This document shows positions 1-6,455 of a stretch of 16,394 nt of DNA, in pieces (the first letter of the stretch is position 1; each line of letters begins with the position of its first letter). Source of the stretch: UBA1858 sp045106935 (GTDB lineage: Bacteria > Pseudomonadota > Gammaproteobacteria > UBA4575); NCBI GenBank assembly GCA_045106935.1, contig JBGCFN010000030.1, forward strand, positions 1 to 16,394. The letters run 5' to 3'. The notes beneath the pieces are model-generated. The model was not told the origin of the DNA, did not search any database, and saw only the letters and a list, made by a program, of their open reading frames with translations. A program made the position numbers and the translations under genes.

Positions 1-423
1 TTCTTCAATGAACTAAAACGTCTAGGCGCGCCAGGTGATTTTGCAGTGGCCTATGTGATTGCGCATGAAGTGGGTCATCACATTCAAAATTTGGTGGGTA
101 CTTCATCTAAAGTATTTGAACAGCGGAAACGAAGTAGTAAAAAAGATGCGAATGCATTATCGGTCTTACAAGAGCTGCAAGCCGATTGCTATGCGGGTAT
201 TTGGGCGCATCATGCGCAACGAGACAGAAATATTTTGGAGCCTGGTGATATAGAAGAAGGTTTAAGGGCAGCTGCATCAGTTGGCGATGACCGGCTTCAG
301 CGCCAAGCAGGCCGAGCCGTACAACCAGAAGCATTTACGCATGGGTCTTCTGAGCAACGTATGAAATGGTTTCGAGTTGGGTTTGATTACGGTAGTGTCG
401 ATAAATGTAATACTTTCAAGTGA
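1..423 (+). CDS. YpfJ-type neutral zinc metallopeptidase, 3' part only
   Basis: The reading frame is open from base 1, so the 5' end lies outside the window; 140 C-terminal residues are visible. A methionine-like GTG at 46 is internal, because the upstream residues (FFNELKRLGAPGDFA) already match the family. The zinc-protease signature HEVGHH is at codons 22-27, with the two His as zinc ligands and the Glu as catalytic base. A downstream ELQADCYAG segment supplies the expected third ligand (Glu) and the conserved QADC core. The end has the family's FTHGSSEQR...WF..G pattern and a closing C.TF. The family (YpfJ, neutral zinc metallopeptidase) is membrane-associated or secreted and its substrate is unknown. 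No terminator is seen between it and the dodecin gene 106 bp downstream. Confidence 0.93.
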   Translation, partial: FFNELKRLGAPGDFAVAYVIAHEVGHHIQNLVGTSSKVFEQRKRSSKKDANALSVLQELQADCYAGIWAHHAQRDRNILEPGDIEEGLRAAASVGDDRLQRQAGRAVQPEAFTHGSSEQRMKWFRVGFDYGSVDKCNTFK

Positions 424-529
424 GTAGTTTGGTTGCTGCTTACTTTTGTAGCTCGTTGGGCAAACAACTGTCTATAACGAGTTTTTAAATTAGAAGTTAT
501 TTTTATCTAATAATAAACGGAGAGTAAAT

Positions 530-736
530 ATGTCATCAGTTGCAAGAGTTACAGAAATTAAATCATCCTCTAAGAAAAGCTTTGAAGATGCAATCCAGGT
601 AGGTATAAAAAGAGCGAGTAAGACGCTGGATAATATTAAAGGTGCTTGGGTGCAAGACCAGGAAGTGACAGTCGGAAAAAATGGTGATGTAGAAGAATAT
701 CGAGTGTTACTTAAAGTGACGTTTGTGCTCAAGTAA
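530..736 (+). CDS. Dodecin, flavin-storage protein
   Basis: A 68-residue protein of normal dodecin length. It has the small beta-alpha-beta-beta pattern: an N-terminal strand (VARVTEIKSSS), one helix (residues about 16-33) and two long strands. The flavin-stacking Trp is W40 in the segment KGAWVQDQEV, and Q43 is the matching Gln that contacts the isoalloxazine ring in known dodecins. Dodecins form dodecameric cytoplasmic shells that bind FMN, riboflavin or CoA and act as flavin buffers. The ATG at 530 follows a good ribosome site (GGAGAG, about 518-525). A strong terminator follows 20 bp after the stop. Nearby flavoenzymes may be coincidental. Confidence 0.95.
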   Translation: MSSVARVTEIKSSSKKSFEDAIQVGIKRASKTLDNIKGAWVQDQEVTVGKNGDVEEYRVLLKVTFVLK

Positions 737-756
737 ATATTTGTTTATGACGAAAA

Positions 757-784
757 AAAAGCCCGAGCTAGCTCGGGCTTTTTA
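757..784. terminator. Bidirectional rho-independent terminator
   Basis: A perfect dyad, GCCCGAG-CTAG-CTCGGGC, is flanked by A8 on the left and TTTTTAGTTTTT on the right. It can act on both strands and sits between the convergent dodecin and glycine-rich protein genes. Confidence 0.93.
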
Positions 785-799
785 GTTTTTACTTAAGGC

Positions 800-1084
800 T
801 TATTTGGCGAACATGTTTTTAAGCATACCAATTATTGCCATTAATACGCCGCCGCCAACGCCGCCAGATGCAACGCTGCCAAGAATGCCGGCAATATCTG
901 TGGTACCAGCACCCGCATCAATGCCTAGCATGCCTAATAGCGCGCCACCGGCACCGCCGCCAAGAATACCGACAATTGAATTGCCCATTGTGCCTAAGCT
1001 CAACTTCTTCATTAAGCTGCCAGCCACGTTTCCACCGACGGCGCCACTAATGAGATTGATGATGAGAGGAAGCATACTTTCCAT
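800..1084 (-). CDS. Small glycine-rich hydrophobic membrane protein
   Basis: A 94-residue protein made almost wholly of Gly, Ala, Leu, Ile, Val and Met. It has several glycine-zipper-like stretches (for example GGGAGGALLGMLG near residues 42-54 and SGGVGGGVLMAIIGML near 73-88) and only a few charged residues (KKLS, KNMFAK). It starts MESMLPLIINLISGAVGG, which I recognise as a conserved uncharacterised proteobacterial family; no function is established. The ATG is preceded by GGAG with good spacing. The protein probably spans the inner membrane two or three times, with an ordered glycine-packing core. It has no sorted signal peptide. It is transcribed alone toward the shared terminator at 757-784. 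Confidence 0.85.
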   Translation of the reverse strand: MESMLPLIINLISGAVGGNVAGSLMKKLSLGTMGNSIVGILGGGAGGALLGMLGIDAGAGTTDIAGILGSVASGGVGGGVLMAIIGMLKNMFAK

Positions 1085-1315
1085 CTTGATTCTCCTGATT
1101 GTTTTATTATTTTAGTTATAGTGAGTGTTCATAGTTGTGCTTACAGTATGATCACTAAGTGTCATTATAAAGGCATCGCACTGGAATAGGGCGAAATTTA
1201 GACAAAACTTCTGAGGGTCGCTTTATTTGCTTAGTTATTAGCTACTTAGGTGATAATAAACGGATTAGAAGTGAGAGTGGTTGTATATAAATTCAGCATT
1301 AATAGGAGGGCTATT

Positions 1316-2362
1316 TTGATTAATAATGAATACTACACGCAAGACCAACATGGGCCATATGAGTTTTTTGCGCTGGGAGATTTTGCGCTAGAGAGCGGGG
1401 AAACCTTAAACAACGCACAGTTGGCGTATGCCGTGTATGGTGAATTAAATGCGGATCGTAGTAATGCCATTCTATTTACGATCATGTTTTCAGGCACTTC
1501 AAAAAACATGGCGCACTATATTGGCCCGGGTAAAGCATTGGATCCCAATAAGTACTGCATCATTTTGCCAAATCAATTAGGTAATGGTTTATCTACTTCG
1601 CCACACAATATTGATGGTCATCAGGCGATGGAAAATTTCCCAGCACTATCAATTGGAGATGACGTAGTCGCTCAGCATCGTTTGTTAACAGAAAAATTTA
1701 ATATTAAGGAATTGCAGCTAGTCACAGGATGGTCGATGGGTGCTCAGCAAACATTGGAATGGGCAATTCGATATCCTACGATGGTGAAACGTGCAGCCCC
1801 TATTGCAGGCACGGCGCAATGTACCCCTCATAATGCTTTATATGTCGACGTGTTTAGTCAGGCCTTAATGTCTGATCCGGAGTTTAATCAAGGGGCCTAT
1901 AGTGAAACGCATAGCTGTCAGAAGGGGTTAAAGCAATTAGCTCATGTATTTGCCTTAATGGGCGTTTCTGCAGAGTTATATAATCAAAAACAGTGGAAAA
2001 GATTGGGGTTTGAGTCCAAACAGGCTTTCTTGGAACAATTCTGGGAGGCTTGGTTTAAACCTATGGATCCCAATGCTTTATTAGTCATGGCCAAAAAATG
2101 GCAAACCGGTGACTCGAGTCGTCATACCAACAATGATTTGGTGTTAGCGTTAAAGTCCATCACTGCGAAAACATTTATGATTGGCTTTGAAAAAGATATG
2201 TTTGTGCCACCGGCGGATCTTTCTTATGAACAGCAATACATTGAACATAGTGAACTCAAACTATTGCCATCACTAATGGGGCATTTTGCAATGTTGGGAT
2301 TATTTGAAGAGGATTTCCAGGCGATAGATGCCCTGTTTTCAGAATTACTGGCTAGTAATTAA
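1316..2362 (+). CDS. MetX-like alpha/beta-fold hydrolase or acyltransferase (TTG start)
   Basis: I place the start at the TTG at 1316: a perfect AGGAGG at 1304-1309 lies 6 bases upstream. The frame extends to a GTG at 1250, but that has no ribosome site. The 348-residue product has the alpha/beta-hydrolase layout of homoserine O-acetyltransferases: an oxyanion and strand region (FSGTSKNMAHYIGPGKALD), then the nucleophile elbow GWSMGAQQTLEWA (Ser nucleophile), then EKDMFVPP (acid Asp) and LMGHFAML (His). True MetX enzymes usually have GGSMGGMQALEW at the elbow and GHDAFL at the histidine. This protein therefore belongs to a MetX-like side branch rather than certain methionine biosynthesis. The acyl donor and acceptor cannot be read. 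It is followed by hisI, which has its own promoter. Confidence 0.85.
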   Translation: MINNEYYTQDQHGPYEFFALGDFALESGETLNNAQLAYAVYGELNADRSNAILFTIMFSGTSKNMAHYIGPGKALDPNKYCIILPNQLGNGLSTSPHNIDGHQAMENFPALSIGDDVVAQHRLLTEKFNIKELQLVTGWSMGAQQTLEWAIRYPTMVKRAAPIAGTAQCTPHNALYVDVFSQALMSDPEFNQGAYSETHSCQKGLKQLAHVFALMGVSAELYNQKQWKRLGFESKQAFLEQFWEAWFKPMDPNALLVMAKKWQTGDSSRHTNNDLVLALKSITAKTFMIGFEKDMFVPPADLSYEQQYIEHSELKLLPSLMGHFAMLGLFEEDFQAIDALFSELLASN

Positions 2363-2387
2363 GGTGGATGGAATCTTATTTTTGCAG

Positions 2388-2396
2388 TGGTATACT
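2388..2396 (+). promoter_or_regulatory. Extended -10 promoter for hisI
   Basis: TGGTATACT matches the extended -10 form TGnTATAAT with one mismatch. It lies about 30 bp before the hisI ATG. No good -35 box is seen at 17 bp, which extended -10 promoters tolerate. Transcription would begin near 2402, after the upstream GTG at 2387, and this supports the ATG at 2426 as the true start. Confidence 0.5.
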
Positions 2397-2425
2397 GCGC
2401 TCCCAATTTAAACGGTGGTATTTGT

Positions 2426-2893
2426 ATGTTTGGTTCTCGTGACAGTATTGAGCAAGTTGAAGAAGGTAATGAACTTGCGCCTAAGTTTGATGAAAACGGC
2501 CTAATTCCCGTGGTCACAACCGATATGGCATCTGGTGAATTATTGATGATGGGGTATATGAATGCTGAGGCATTTACCAAAACGATAGAAACCGGTGAGG
2601 CGCATTACTGGAGTCGTAGTCGCGCACTGCTATGGCATAAGGGTGCTACCAGTGGCTTGGTGCAAAAGGTAGTAGAGATGCGCATTGACGATGACCAAGA
2701 CACGGTATGGTTAAGAGTGGATGTTGCAGGCGGCGCCAGTTGCCATGTGGGTTACCGCTCATGTTTTTATCGTTCTATTCCGATTGGAAAGCCTAGTTCA
2801 GACGAGCCATTAACTTTGACTTATCATGAAAGCGAAAAGGTATTCGATCCTAATGAAGTTTATGGCGATGCACCCAATCCCACTAAGCTGTAA
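2426..2893 (+). CDS. hisI: Phosphoribosyl-AMP cyclohydrolase, atypical zinc site
   Basis: A 155-residue HisI-family protein; the family opens the adenine ring of phosphoribosyl-AMP in step three of histidine synthesis. Visible family blocks are LIPVVTTD..SGELLMMGYMN (27-45), HYWSRSRALLWHKGATSG (60-77), the metal segment IDDDQD (87-92) and GGASCHVGYRSCFYR (102-116). C106 and C113 are two of the three zinc cysteines. The third, normally the Cys of DCDxD, is Asp89 here, while the three Mg aspartates (D88, D90, D92) remain. There is no HisE domain. The start is the ATG after GGTGG (2414-2418). It stands outside any his operon, so it may be a second copy or a specialised paralogue. The C-terminal tail (YGDAPNP) extends beyond the usual core. 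Confidence 0.88.
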   Translation: MFGSRDSIEQVEEGNELAPKFDENGLIPVVTTDMASGELLMMGYMNAEAFTKTIETGEAHYWSRSRALLWHKGATSGLVQKVVEMRIDDDQDTVWLRVDVAGGASCHVGYRSCFYRSIPIGKPSSDEPLTLTYHESEKVFDPNEVYGDAPNPTKL

Positions 2894-2912
2894 TTCTGAT
2901 TGAGTCAATAGA

Positions 2913-3545
2913 ATGAATTATTTAATTCAAGAAATTTCATTATTCTTATTGGGCGCATTTGTTATTGGCGTCGTCTATGGTTGGGTTGTTCGCGGGATTC
3001 GTGCGCAACGTGATCTAAATAGTGTATTGGATCGACATGAGAAAGAGATTTCTCAATTACGTAATGAAAATCTATCGCTGGCGAATCGTGTTGAGCAGTT
3101 AGAGTTAATTCCTGCAAGTGGTGCGGGAGAAGATTGGCAGGATGAATACCCATTAAATGAAATTACAGATATTGAATCTTCAACCCTTGCTAAATTGACT
3201 GATTTAAAAATAAATACAACAAAAGATTTGTGGAAGTACTGCACCAATGATGATGCTGTGTATGATTTAGCAGAGAAAATTGGGGTTGAGGACTTTGCTA
3301 TTCAACGTTGGGTGTCTATTTCACAATTATTACGTGTCGCTAATATTGAAGCCGACGATGCTGTATTATTAGAAGCGACAGAAATTTATTCTCTAGATGA
3401 TTTATCAAATCAAAAACCAGTACGTTTGGGAGAGAAGTTAGCTAAGAATAACCAACGCGAGAATATTCTTAGTGATCTTCCTGATGAGTCAAAATTGTCT
3501 GGTTGGATAGAGCACGCGCAACATATTCTTAACTTGAATCGATAA
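2913..3545 (+). CDS. Membrane-anchored coiled-coil protein with DUF4332-like helical domain
   Basis: A 210-residue protein. Residues about 8-27 are one hydrophobic membrane segment, followed by basic residues (VRGIRAQRD) that favour a cytoplasmic C-terminus. Residues about 30-65 form heptad-like helix (RHEKEISQLRNENLSLANRVEQ), a probable coiled coil. From about 88 to 205 the protein has repeated helix-hairpin-helix style blocks (IGVEDFAIQRWVSISQLLRV, then EADDAVLLEATEIYSLDDL, then a final SGWIEHAQHIL) that resemble DUF4332. Such domains are predicted helical bundles of unknown role. The gene starts 19 bp after hisI with a weak ribosome site, so it may be cotranscribed with it. It ends 6 bp from the convergent YceI gene, with no clear terminator between them. 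Confidence 0.75.
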   Translation: MNYLIQEISLFLLGAFVIGVVYGWVVRGIRAQRDLNSVLDRHEKEISQLRNENLSLANRVEQLELIPASGAGEDWQDEYPLNEITDIESSTLAKLTDLKINTTKDLWKYCTNDDAVYDLAEKIGVEDFAIQRWVSISQLLRVANIEADDAVLLEATEIYSLDDLSNQKPVRLGEKLAKNNQRENILSDLPDESKLSGWIEHAQHILNLNR

Positions 3546-3551
3546 TAAGCG

Positions 3552-4106
3552 TTAGTGGCGTTGATAGTTTATTGAGATATTAACGTCAACGCGAAAACCA
3601 ATCGTTTTATCTTTAGCCCATTCTCCTGTTCCAATATTAAAATCACGACGATCTAGTTTAAATTGTGCTTTTGCATGAGCGCGATTTTCATCAATGATGT
3701 GCCATTCTAATGGAAACGTAATAGATTTTTCTTGATCACGTATTTTCAATGTTCCAGTGATGCTGTATTGATTTGAGTCGATAAGAGATATATCTGTGCT
3801 TCTAAATGTTGCTTGCGGGAAGTTGCTAGTGAAGAACCACTCTGGTTCAACTAAGGCTTGGTCGCGATCACGACTATTGGTATCCACTGAGGCGATGTCT
3901 ATATTGCTGTGAATGTAGCTATTTTCTATATCTAGTGGGTCGATCAAAATTGTTGAGTTAAATCGTTTAAAGACACCATTAAATGCAACGTCATCATAGG
4001 TGGCAATAAATTGAATGGCTTGACTGTTTTGTATGGAAGACCACGGTGCTGCAGCTAAACTAGGAGAGAGTAAAACGTAACACGCTAAAAGAATGCAGCG
4101 CTTCAT
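3552..4106 (-). CDS. YceI-family periplasmic protein (second in operon)
   Basis: A 184-residue protein with a signal peptide (charged MKR, hydrophobic core to about residue 17, likely cut after SLAAA). The mature part follows the YceI lipocalin-like pattern: a strand pair opening (AIQFIATYDDVAFNGVFKRF), the SVDTNSRDRDQALVEPEWFFTSNFPQATF block, and a C-terminal LDRRDFNIGTGEWA...IGFRVDVNISI. YceI proteins bind polyisoprenoid lipids such as long-chain quinone analogues in the periplasm. Here the protein follows cytochrome b561 by 3 bp. No ribosome site is visible, so it may be translated by coupling to the upstream stop codon. It differs clearly from the first YceI of the operon, so it is an old paralogue rather than a recent duplicate. 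Confidence 0.92.
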   Translation of the reverse strand: MKRCILLACYVLLSPSLAAAPWSSIQNSQAIQFIATYDDVAFNGVFKRFNSTILIDPLDIENSYIHSNIDIASVDTNSRDRDQALVEPEWFFTSNFPQATFRSTDISLIDSNQYSITGTLKIRDQEKSITFPLEWHIIDENRAHAKAQFKLDRRDFNIGTGEWAKDKTIGFRVDVNISINYQRH

Positions 4107-4109
4107 TTA

Positions 4110-4646
4110 TTAAAACATGCGTTTTAATACATCATTTTTATGTACAAAATGATGTCGCAATGCGGCAATGATGTGTATCAATACCATCAGGGCTAATGTG
4201 CTCACTAAAATTAGATGTGCAGTTTTGGCATATTCTTCAGTGTCTAAATTGGGTGCGGTGATGGGAGGTATTTCAAATAAACCAAACCACTGTAAAGGAA
4301 AATTAGCAGCGGAGTTTATTACCCAGCCACTCACAGGGATGCACACCATCAGCACATACATTAAAAACTGTCCTAAGCCTACTGTTCTTCTTTGTAATTT
4401 AGACAGTGAGCGTAACGGTTTGGGTGCGGGATTGAGTAAACGCCACACTATTCTTAGCGTAACAATAGCTAATAAAAGTATGCCAATGGATTTATGTACC
4501 ATGAACATTTCAAGTTTCATGGGGGTTAAACGCATGTTGATCATGGTCACGCCAAGACCGAACATGAAAATGATGGCCAAGGCCATGAACCAATGAAGTA
4601 ACCGGCTTATTAATCCCCAGTGTGTCGCACTGTTTCCCCAGCTCAT
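4110..4646 (-). CDS. Cytochrome b561, di-heme membrane protein
   Basis: A 178-residue protein with four membrane helices (about 16-36, 47-68, 90-112 and 142-164). The heme ligands can be placed as H18 (LLHW), H51 (VHKSIG), H144 (AHLIL) and H158 (LIHII). Their spacing closely matches E. coli CybB. The family moves electrons between quinol and soluble or periplasmic acceptors, such as superoxide in CybB. Its start overlaps the stop of the upstream YceI by ATGA (4643-4646), which implies translational coupling. The grouping with two YceI proteins is a common pairing and suggests quinone-related redox work at the inner membrane. Confidence 0.93.
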   Translation of the reverse strand: MSWGNSATHWGLISRLLHWFMALAIIFMFGLGVTMINMRLTPMKLEMFMVHKSIGILLLAIVTLRIVWRLLNPAPKPLRSLSKLQRRTVGLGQFLMYVLMVCIPVSGWVINSAANFPLQWFGLFEIPPITAPNLDTEEYAKTAHLILVSTLALMVLIHIIAALRHHFVHKNDVLKRMF

Positions 4647-5224
4647 TGTGTAATTTTTTGTCCTTCCACTTCTAGACGGATTTCAATTTCATCGCCTAAG
4701 GCAGGCAAGCCATAAGTCATACCAAATAAAGAGCGTTTAATATGGGTGGAGGCAGAAAATCCTGCTGTATATTTGCCAGAGAATGGATGCTTGCCTGACT
4801 TGTTGTGTGTGGCTTTCAATACGACATCTTCAGTGTGATTGAGAATGGTTAAGCTACCATGAACGTCCATAGTGTTCTCCGATAGAGGTACCACTTTAGT
4901 GCTGATGAATCTCATGGTGGGGTATTTTTCTACATCGAAAAAATCTTCATTTTTCATGTGGTCATTCCATTTTTGATTATCCATATCAATGCTTGCCGTA
5001 TCGATCTGAATTTCAACTTTGGATGCAGACACATCTTCTGGGTTAAATGAAAAAGTCCCTTCAAATTTTAAAAACTCACCTTGCGATTTAGAGAACCCAA
5101 GATGGTCACAAAAGAATAATATCTGAGTATGGACTGGTTCAAGTTGATAGTTGGCTGAATAACCAGCGTGACAAAAAAAACTGAGTGAGAGTAAAAAAAA
5201 TAGCCGTTTAGCTGCTCGATTCAT
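4643..5224 (-). CDS. YceI-family periplasmic protein (first in operon)
   Basis: A 193-residue protein with a signal peptide ending near GYSA, then NYQLEPVHTQILFFCDHLGFSKSQGEF, the classic YceI opening (Y.lDp.HS...F...H.gfs...G.F). Residues near 95-110 give the DFFDVEKYPTMRF block, and SASTHIKRSLFGM..GLPALGDEIEIRLEVE closes the family pattern. The family binds isoprenoid chains in a periplasmic barrel. The usual RD.hL motif before the DFFdv block reads WNDHMKN here, a mild deviation. It heads the reverse operon YceI - b561 - YceI. No convincing -10/-35 pair was found in the 159 bp shared with the divergent zinc-finger gene. Confidence 0.93.
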   Translation of the reverse strand: MNRAAKRLFFLLSLSFFCHAGYSANYQLEPVHTQILFFCDHLGFSKSQGEFLKFEGTFSFNPEDVSASKVEIQIDTASIDMDNQKWNDHMKNEDFFDVEKYPTMRFISTKVVPLSENTMDVHGSLTILNHTEDVVLKATHNKSGKHPFSGKYTAGFSASTHIKRSLFGMTYGLPALGDEIEIRLEVEGQKITQ

Positions 5225-5383
5225 AGGGTTTCTCGCTGTGAATTTACTGTTTTAGTTATATTACTATCTGAGTAATTCAAGAAGCTAGGAGAAATGCTGA
5301 AATGGCGTTGACTCGGGCACGTGGAATACGTAACTATACCGCCTGGTTTTAACTATCGTCATTCTTCCAACAGGCTGGCATCT

Positions 5384-5587
5384 ATGAGTAACACAATAGC
5401 GACAGAGCAAGTGGTCTGTGTGAGTTCTGATCAATTAACCGTATGTTGTCGCGGGGTAAATAGTGCGCTTGGACACCCTGCTGTCTACCTGACTTTTTCA
5501 GAGCAGTCGACAGTGCAATGTTATTATTGTGGGCGTCATTTTAAACGCGCCTCAAGTGAAAATGAGCCATCGCAAGGAGAGAGTTAA
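5384..5587 (+). CDS. Small CHCC zinc-finger protein (NDUFS6-like family)
   Basis: A 67-residue protein from the ATG at 5384. The metal site fits the CHCC zinc-finger family (zf-CHCC): Cys in TVCCRGV, His in GHPAVYL, then CYYCG. The pattern GHP.VYL...(10-12)...C.YCG..F is the family's core. In mitochondria this fold is the NDUFS6 subunit; in bacteria the small proteins are uncharacterised. The usual CPYC is CYYC here. The frame also runs upstream to a GTG at 5321, which would add 21 residues. Neither start has a strong ribosome site, so the start is uncertain. It faces away from the YceI operon and is separated from the sulfur operon by 187 bp. Confidence 0.75.
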   Translation: MSNTIATEQVVCVSSDQLTVCCRGVNSALGHPAVYLTFSEQSTVQCYYCGRHFKRASSENEPSQGES

Positions 5588-5595
5588 GAACCATT

Positions 5596-5663
5596 CTATA
5601 CGATATTTTTATAGATAGATAAATAAAATTTATTTATGAATAAATTCTTCCGCCAGAGAAGAA
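5596..5663. repeat. Three consecutive 19-bp inverted repeats before the sulfur operon
   Basis: Within 68 bp lie three dyads, each 19 bp overall: CTATA(9)TATAG at 5596-5614, ATAAATAAA(1)TTTATTTAT at 5619-5637, and TTCTTC(7)GAAGAA at 5645-5663. The middle one is perfect. They could be operator sites or leader structure; the AT-rich composition raises the chance of coincidence. Confidence 0.35.
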
Positions 5664-5774
5664 AGACATATGAGTCGTTAAGCACAATTCGTATAACACA
5701 AGAATTAAGAAGATGGTTTCTAAGAACTGTCTAAAATTTATTATTTGATAACTAAAAAAACAGGAACAGATTAA

Positions 5775-6164
5775 ATGTCTAATAAGATCAGTATTATGCT
5801 TATCTCGGGTAAGCGTGAACAGTTACAAATGGCAGCTATGGTTGCGTCTGTAGGCGCGGTCAGTGGAAATGACGTCACCGTGTTTCTCTCAATGAATGCT
5901 TTGGAGTACTTCAGAAAAGATAGTGATGGGAATGCACCATCCGATGGCCCGATGGGTGATTTGTTAGTAGAGAAAAATGCACCAGGATTTATGGAATTAT
6001 TTGAATCTGCGGTTGAATTGGGTGATGCGAAGATTTTTCCTTGCTCCATGGCAGTAGATATTATGGGGCTTAAGAAAGATGATCTTGTCGATTATCTGTC
6101 TGAGTCTTTGGGCCTGACCAAATTTTTGGACGATGCCTCTGAAGGCCAAGTGTGGACATTTTAA
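5775..6164 (+). CDS. DsrE2-like sulfurtransferase family protein
   Basis: A 129-residue cytoplasmic protein. The helix after the first strand reads REQLQMAAMVASVGAVSGNDVTVFLSMNALEYF, and the later FPCSMAVDIMGLKKDDLVDYL block matches the DrsE_2 family signature (ACsMSmD.MGikkeel). The single cysteine, C90, sits at the position of the conserved family cysteine that carries persulfide. Family members take sulfane sulfur from rhodaneses or TusA in sulfur-oxidising and persulfide-handling bacteria. The ATG follows AGGA at 5762-5765 (spacing 9). It is the first gene of a four-gene forward operon, 16 bp before tusA, which supports a sulfur-relay job. It may lack the TM segments seen in some DsrE2 proteins, since no long hydrophobic run is present. 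Confidence 0.87.
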   Translation: MSNKISIMLISGKREQLQMAAMVASVGAVSGNDVTVFLSMNALEYFRKDSDGNAPSDGPMGDLLVEKNAPGFMELFESAVELGDAKIFPCSMAVDIMGLKKDDLVDYLSESLGLTKFLDDASEGQVWTF

Positions 6165-6180
6165 TTAAAGGAGTTATGAC

Positions 6181-6411
6181 ATGGCAGATCGAAAAATAGT
6201 AGATGCGAAAAATACATTTTGCCCAGGCCCGTTAATGGAGCTGATTGCGAATATGAAACAAGCAGAAGTGGGCGACGAATTAGTCGTGTTATCGACCGAT
6301 GAAGGTTCAGCTAATGATATCCCTGAGTGGATCAATAAAGTTGGCCATGAGGTGATAGAAAGTTCTGAAGACGCAGGTGTGTGGAGCATCGTCGTTAAGA
6401 AAATTAAATAA
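6181..6411 (+). CDS. tusA: TusA-family sulfur carrier protein
   Basis: A 76-residue protein of normal TusA length. The sulfur-binding motif is CPGP with C14 (NTFCPGPLMEL), followed by a helix (LMELIANMKQ) and the conserved tail strand (LVVLSTDEGSANDIPEWINKVGHEVI). TusA carries persulfide on the CPxP cysteine for tRNA thiolation or, in sulfur oxidisers, for dissimilatory pathways. Because it lies between a DsrE-like gene and a sulfide-oxidase-like gene, it is more likely the catabolic/relay type than the housekeeping one; this is inference. AAAGGAG at 6167-6173 gives a strong ribosome site 7 bases before ATG. Confidence 0.95.
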   Translation: MADRKIVDAKNTFCPGPLMELIANMKQAEVGDELVVLSTDEGSANDIPEWINKVGHEVIESSEDAGVWSIVVKKIK

Positions 6412-6455
6412 ATTAAATACACGCAAATTATTTAACACTTCAAAGAGAGGTATAA

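Noticed and set aside
473..478. TATAAC as a dodecin promoter -10
   Set aside because: The only candidate -35 (TTGGGC) is 11 bp away, too short. It may still be part of a weak promoter, but I do not support it.
804..1115. Forward proline-rich frame opposite the glycine-rich gene
   Set aside because: It is the mirror of the Gly/Ala codons on the reverse strand. The reverse gene has the ribosome site and a known conserved start.
3559..3593. GCGTTGA/TCAACGC dyad between convergent genes as a terminator
   Set aside because: It lies inside the YceI coding end, has a 21-base loop and no T-run on either side.
5302..5352. Short 16-codon frame before the zinc-finger gene
   Set aside because: Composition and length are not above chance, and its start has only a distant AGGAGA.
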